Source: Opitutaceae bacterium (GTDB lineage Bacteria > Verrucomicrobiota > Verrucomicrobiia > Opitutales > Opitutaceae). Taken from it: a stretch of 10,391 nt of DNA. The first letter of the stretch is position 1. Every line of letters begins with the position of its first letter. Of the stretch, positions 7,978 to 10,391 are shown piece by piece. Under the pieces are notes generated by a model. That model searched no databases. It worked only from the letters and a program-made list of their open reading frames with translations, and was not told the origin of the DNA. The DNA lies in assembly GCA_031254955.1 (NCBI GenBank), contig JAIRTK010000085.1:1-10391 (forward strand), written 5' to 3'. Position numbers and translations under genes: made by a program.

Positions 7978-8756
7978 TTTTTCTTGATGCCCTTTCTGGA
8001 AACCGTGCTGGAAGGCGCAGGCGCGGCCCTTTCCTCGCCACCTACCCTTTTGTCCGTTTTCTCGGCTTTCTGTTTATATCGGGTTTCGACTTTCCTCCGC
8101 GCTTTCTCCGAAATGATTTTTTGATATATTTTGGCAACGGCCAAAAGATGGTCTTCACGCCTTTGGGTCTTCCCCTTGAGGAAAGCATCCCAACTATCAT
8201 CGAACATGTTTTTCAAGGCATCGGCATCAGGGGTTCTCATGCCGTATTTCTCGATTCTTTCCTTATTGCTATCAATATACTCTCTTAAAAAAGCCTCTCG
8301 AAAGGCACGCTCTTGCTTTGATTTGCATCCTGATTTTATCACCACAAATTCAAATGCTTCATCGTAGGGATACGTTTTGATTCCCATCCTTTGTCTTCTC
8401 CTCGCCCGGATGTCTCTCAAAAAGAACTCCCAGTTGCTCCAAATACTATAAAGTTCGTCAATCTCCCGCTTCCCATACTTTGCGGGTTTGGCGGCAGGCT
8501 TTTGCGGGACGGGCTGTTCCACGCCGGTTTCATGAAATCGCTTGATGCGCTCGTTCTGCTCGCGCTTTTCACGCACGCTTTCTTCGATTGTAAGAATCGG
8601 GTTTTCCTCCAAATACTCCTCGAAGTTTATATTGCGGGCGAACGCGGCCAGTTCGCCGGGCGTGGGGAATCTGTCATTGAGGGACCTTCCATAAGCGTCA
8701 TCCGGGGCGGCGGCGGCTTTGGATATATCGGGATGTTTCGTGTCAGTGTCATTCAT
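7974..8756 (-). CDS. Unknown charged helical protein
   Basis: A protein of 260 residues from the ATG at 8756 (MNDTDTKHPD). In-frame ATG 8780 and GTG 8789 are alternatives; the GTG would overlap the integrase stop (GTGA). I do not recognise the family. The sequence is highly charged and mostly helical. An Ala/Pro-rich N-terminal part is followed by EEYLEENPILTIEESVREKR, then a compact middle with YSIWSNWEFFLRDIRARRRQ and a repeated Lys/Glu/Arg pattern, and a disordered basic tail ending RKGIKKK. No membrane segment or signal peptide is seen. Its DNA is clearly lower in GC than its neighbours. It lies between integrase and the iteron array, the position where an initiator or a helper-interference gene might be, but nothing in the sequence proves either. 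It is separated from the integrase stop by 29 bp. Confidence 0.75.
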   Translation of the reverse strand: MNDTDTKHPDISKAAAAPDDAYGRSLNDRFPTPGELAAFARNINFEEYLEENPILTIEESVREKREQNERIKRFHETGVEQPVPQKPAAKPAKYGKREIDELYSIWSNWEFFLRDIRARRRQRMGIKTYPYDEAFEFVVIKSGCKSKQERAFREAFLREYIDSNKERIEKYGMRTPDADALKNMFDDSWDAFLKGKTQRREDHLLAVAKIYQKIISEKARRKVETRYKQKAEKTDKRVGGEERAAPAPSSTVSRKGIKKK

Positions 8757-8785
8757 GATATTTTCTTTCTGATAGGTCATGCCTT

Positions 8786-9970
8786 TCACGGCAGTTTCCC
8801 CGACCGGGATTGCGGCGATAGCAAATCCGGGAGGGCGGCGAGGGCGCGGCGTTTGGCGTCCTCGTCAACATGAGAGTAATTCCGGCTCACGGCCTCCGAA
8901 TTGTGCCCGATTATGTCCCTTGCGACGATTTCACTCACGCCGGCGTTTTTGAGCAGGGAGGTCGCCGTGTGCCGGAGCGAATGAAAGGAAACCGCGTTCA
9001 GTTCCCGCGCCCCGTTCCTGCCGACGCCCTTGTTTTCCCATTCAGGCGCGAGCCCGACCGACACCAGCAGGGCGTGGAATTGCTTGGAAAGCGGGGCCGC
9101 GTTTCCCGCCTTCGCAAAGGTGTCATGCGCGGCAGGGAAGAGCGGCGCGCTTGCGGAATCCCCGCCGTCCATGTCGGCGAGCAAGGAAACGAGCGAGGCC
9201 GCCAGCGGGATTACCATGTTGCGCCCCGTCTTGGCCGTGACGAAACGCAGCTCGTTTTTTTCCACATCCAGATTTTGCCAAGTGAGACGGCACAAATCCC
9301 CAAGCCGCTGCCCCGTGTAGAGGCCGAAAAGGATTATCCGCCGCCACTCATCGGAAGCCGCGTTTATCAGGAGTCCCAGTTCTTTCAGCGTAAAAGCGCG
9401 GCGCGCCGCGCGGCTTTCCCTGTCGCGTTTCAACACGTCAACCTTTGCCGCCGGGTTATCTTGGGAGAAGCCGTCCTTGTGCGCCCGCCCAAGGGCGACA
9501 CGCAGAAACTTCACCGCCTTGTTTGCGGAAGCCGCCGATGCGCGCCTTGCGATGGAATCGCGGAACTTGGCGACATCGGCCTTGCTCACCTGTGAAATGT
9601 CCATTTCGGCCCGCGCCCCCAGCGACTCGATGAAATCGCGGGCGACTTGCGCATAAGCCGCGTGCGTCCTTTGCGACGTGTCCACCTTCCGGCTTTCCGC
9701 CCAGCCTGTCAGGAAGTCCTTGGCGGTGGAGGAAAGCAGCCTCTCTCCCCCTGAAACCGTTTCGTAAATGTCCCCGAGGACGCGCCGTGCCTGTGCCTCG
9801 CCCAGGCGTTTTTGCGCGGCGAGTTTTGCGGCCCTCTCGAATTGCTCCGCCATTGCCTGCGCCTTGCGGCGGTCGGTTTGCTTTGTGGAGCGTTTCGTGC
9901 GCCGTCCATCCGGCGAAGTGTAACAGGCAAACCAGAAGGGGGAGCGTTCTTTTTTGGTGAGCGAGGCCAT
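8786..9970 (-). CDS. Tyrosine site-specific integrase
   Basis: A 394-residue tyrosine recombinase from the ATG at 9970. The N-terminal region (FWFACYTSPDGRRTKRSTKQ) is the arm-binding type. Residues of about 80-175 form a core-binding SAM-like domain. The catalytic set is complete: R222 in YTGQRLGDL, K247 in TAKTGR, H330 and R333 in HSLRH, H356 in IIGHN and Tyr365 in NYSHV. It would cut and rejoin the T arm of tRNA-Gly to insert or excise the element. MASLTKKERSPFWF is the usual family N-terminus, so 9970 is preferred. The frame is open to an ATG at 10051 with GGAG four bases before it; that start would add a 27-residue leader encoded over the arm sites (HVPTFVPTVF). No Shine-Dalgarno sequence is seen at 9970. 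Confidence 0.95.
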   Translation of the reverse strand: MASLTKKERSPFWFACYTSPDGRRTKRSTKQTDRRKAQAMAEQFERAAKLAAQKRLGEAQARRVLGDIYETVSGGERLLSSTAKDFLTGWAESRKVDTSQRTHAAYAQVARDFIESLGARAEMDISQVSKADVAKFRDSIARRASAASANKAVKFLRVALGRAHKDGFSQDNPAAKVDVLKRDRESRAARRAFTLKELGLLINAASDEWRRIILFGLYTGQRLGDLCRLTWQNLDVEKNELRFVTAKTGRNMVIPLAASLVSLLADMDGGDSASAPLFPAAHDTFAKAGNAAPLSKQFHALLVSVGLAPEWENKGVGRNGARELNAVSFHSLRHTATSLLKNAGVSEIVARDIIGHNSEAVSRNYSHVDEDAKRRALAALPDLLSPQSRSGKLP

Positions 9971-9979
9971 GCGGAAAAC

Positions 9980-10000
9980 AGTGGGAACAAAAGTGGGAAC
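9980..10000 (+). promoter_or_regulatory. Candidate integrase arm sites, right end
   Basis: AGTGGGAAC at 9980-9988 and at 9992-10000, a 12-bp step, matching the pair near attL (13-bp step) in sequence and orientation. They lie immediately upstream of the preferred integrase start, so integrase bound here could repress its own expression. Confidence 0.6.
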
Positions 10001-10025
10001 ATGCAAGGTTGTTTTAGGATGTTTT

Positions 10026-10031
10026 ATTATG
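10026..10031 (-). promoter_or_regulatory. Possible integrase -10 box
   Basis: On the minus strand CATAAT (10031 to 10026) is one mismatch from TATAAT, in an AT-rich stretch. It would start transcription near 10019, about 50 nt before the ATG at 9970, placing the arm sites in the leader. No good -35 hexamer is found at 16-18 bp, so support is weak. Confidence 0.25.
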
Positions 10032-10050
10032 CCTAATTCACTATGAAGCA

Positions 10051-10069
10051 TGATGCTCCAAAGGCATCA
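10051..10069. repeat. Small inverted repeat between integrase and attR
   Basis: TGATGC (10051-10056) and GCATCA (10064-10069) pair around a 7-nt loop. On the minus strand the loop and stem contain the GGAG and abut the ATG at 10051. The hairpin could therefore mask that alternative start, or serve as a binding site for an excision factor. It is a short repeat and chance is possible. Confidence 0.3.
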
Positions 10070-10077
10070 GAATCGTA

Positions 10078-10111
10078 TCGTCGGTTCGATTCCGTCCAGC
10101 CGCACCAATTT
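10078..10111 (+). other. attR: displaced tRNA-Gly 3' end
   Basis: Thirty-four bases identical to attL (4219-4252), offset 5,859 bp, containing the T arm, acceptor 3' strand and CCA but no tRNA 5' half. This is the original chromosomal 3' end pushed away by integration. Recombination between the two copies would restore one tRNA gene ahead of fabD. Confidence 0.93.
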
Positions 10112-10112
10112 C

Positions 10113-10132
10113 AAGCCCGGTTTTTCCGGCTT
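10113..10132 (+). terminator. Probable native terminator of tRNA-Gly, now stranded at attR
   Basis: AAGCCCGG (10113-10120), loop TTTTT and CCGGCTT (10126-10132) form a 7-bp stem with one bulged C, one base past attR. It stands where the tRNA gene's terminator would lie in the unoccupied chromosome. The trailing GGTTTCCC is a poor T run, so efficiency is doubtful. Confidence 0.45.
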
Positions 10133-10200
10133 GGTTTCCCGCGCGGCGGCGCTTACGTATGCCGGTTTCGTTTCGACGGACACACTTGACTCAAACCTCC

Positions 10201-10228
10201 GCGCACACGCGCACACACGCACACATGT
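10201..10228 (+). repeat. Alternating purine-pyrimidine tract at the fabD start
   Basis: Twenty-eight bases of strictly alternating purine and pyrimidine, mostly CA and CG steps, run through the fabD ATG. It replaces any Shine-Dalgarno sequence. Such tracts can adopt Z-DNA and change length by slippage. Confidence 0.6.
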
Positions 10229-10391
10229 CACTCGCACTCCTTTTCGCCGGACAGGGCGCCCAGAAAGTCGGGATGGGCAAGTCGCTCCACGACAACTCCG
10301 CCGCCGCGCGCGCCCTCTATGACGAGGCCAACGCCGTGCTCGGCTGGGACTTGAAAGCCCTTTCGTTTGAAGGCCCCGACGCCGACCTCAC
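10225..10391 (+). CDS. fabD: Malonyl-CoA:ACP transacylase, N-terminal part
   Basis: Only the first 55 codons are present; the gene continues beyond the window. The start MSLALLFAGQGAQKVGMGK contains the family's N-terminal GQGAQ loop, which helps form the oxyanion hole. The active serine (GHSLG) lies outside the window. FabD loads malonyl groups from CoA onto acyl carrier protein for fatty-acid synthesis. In the unoccupied chromosome the gene would follow tRNA-Gly by about 116 bp, so the element has been inserted just upstream without damaging it. ATG 10225 lacks a Shine-Dalgarno sequence, as does carB. Confidence 0.93.
   Translation, partial: MSLALLFAGQGAQKVGMGKSLHDNSAAARALYDEANAVLGWDLKALSFEGPDADL

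Larger units (their letters stand above)
4219..10077. mobile_element. 5.86-kb integrated element in tRNA-Gly, satellite- or IncQ-like replication module
   Basis: The limits come from the 34-bp direct repeats at the tRNA 3' end. The contents are a PIN toxin-antitoxin pair on the plus strand and six minus-strand genes: primase-like, helicase, 49-residue basic ORF, winged-helix regulator, unknown protein and tyrosine integrase next to attR. Two intergenic repeat arrays (6111-6313 and 7887-7977) sit inside the minus-strand block. No virion, terminase, relaxase or type IV secretion gene is present. So it must either replicate autonomously after excision and move with help from another element, or be transferred passively. 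It resembles phage satellites and integrative plasmids with a RepA-helicase/primase pair. That an integrated element is present is certain; its class is inference. Confidence 0.9.

Overview
The window comes from a GC-rich bacterial chromosome. CarB and FabD, together with the style of the intergenic repeats and a verrucomicrobial-looking integrase, fit a member of the Opitutaceae (Verrucomicrobiota). That assignment rests on recalled family resemblance, not on a search. Host sequence lies on both sides and a 5.86-kb integrated element sits in the middle.

Left host flank (1-4218). Bases 1-748 hold no credible gene. They contain palindromic REP-like repeats (79-109, 502-521, 559-589), a hairpin (291-311), degenerate intergenic repeat phrases (about 118-245) and a 16-bp inverted repeat (633-648/719-734). 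An intact carB (carbamoyl-phosphate synthase large subunit, 749-3988, minus strand) follows. Its upstream leader consists of tandem 27-28-bp repeats (3989-4055). A tRNA-Gly(UCC) gene starts at 4175 on the plus strand.

Integrated element (4219-10077). It is bounded by a 34-bp direct repeat covering the tRNA-Gly 3' end (attL 4219-4252, attR 10078-10111). Pairs of AGTGGGAAC motifs lie just inside both ends and look like integrase arm sites. From left to right it carries a small PIN-domain toxin-antitoxin pair (plus strand, 4395-5046), then a minus-strand block. Read from the right end, that block is tyrosine integrase, an unknown 260-residue charged protein, a 123-bp gap of phased A-tracts with iteron-like repeats, a winged-helix AlpA/excisionase-like protein, a 49-residue basic ORF, a RepA/AAA_25-like hexameric helicase, a 245-bp gap filled with four GGAAACG hairpins, and a CHC2/Toprim primase-like protein. 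There are no capsid, portal, terminase, relaxase or conjugation genes.

How it works together (inference). The integrase moves the element in and out of tRNA-Gly. The winged-helix protein may control excision or replication. Helicase plus primase, with the iteron array and the hairpin array as candidate cis sites, form a compact replication module that recalls IncQ (RSF1010 RepA helicase, RepB' primase, ssi hairpins, iterons) and the replication modules of P4-like phage satellites. The PIN pair probably stabilises the element. Integration restores a full tRNA at attL but leaves the gene's natural downstream hairpin at attR, so tRNA transcription may run into the toxin-antitoxin region.

Right host flank (10112-10391). 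It contains the tRNA's original downstream hairpin (10113-10132), a 28-nt alternating purine-pyrimidine tract and the first 55 codons of fabD (malonyl-CoA:ACP transacylase), which runs off the window.
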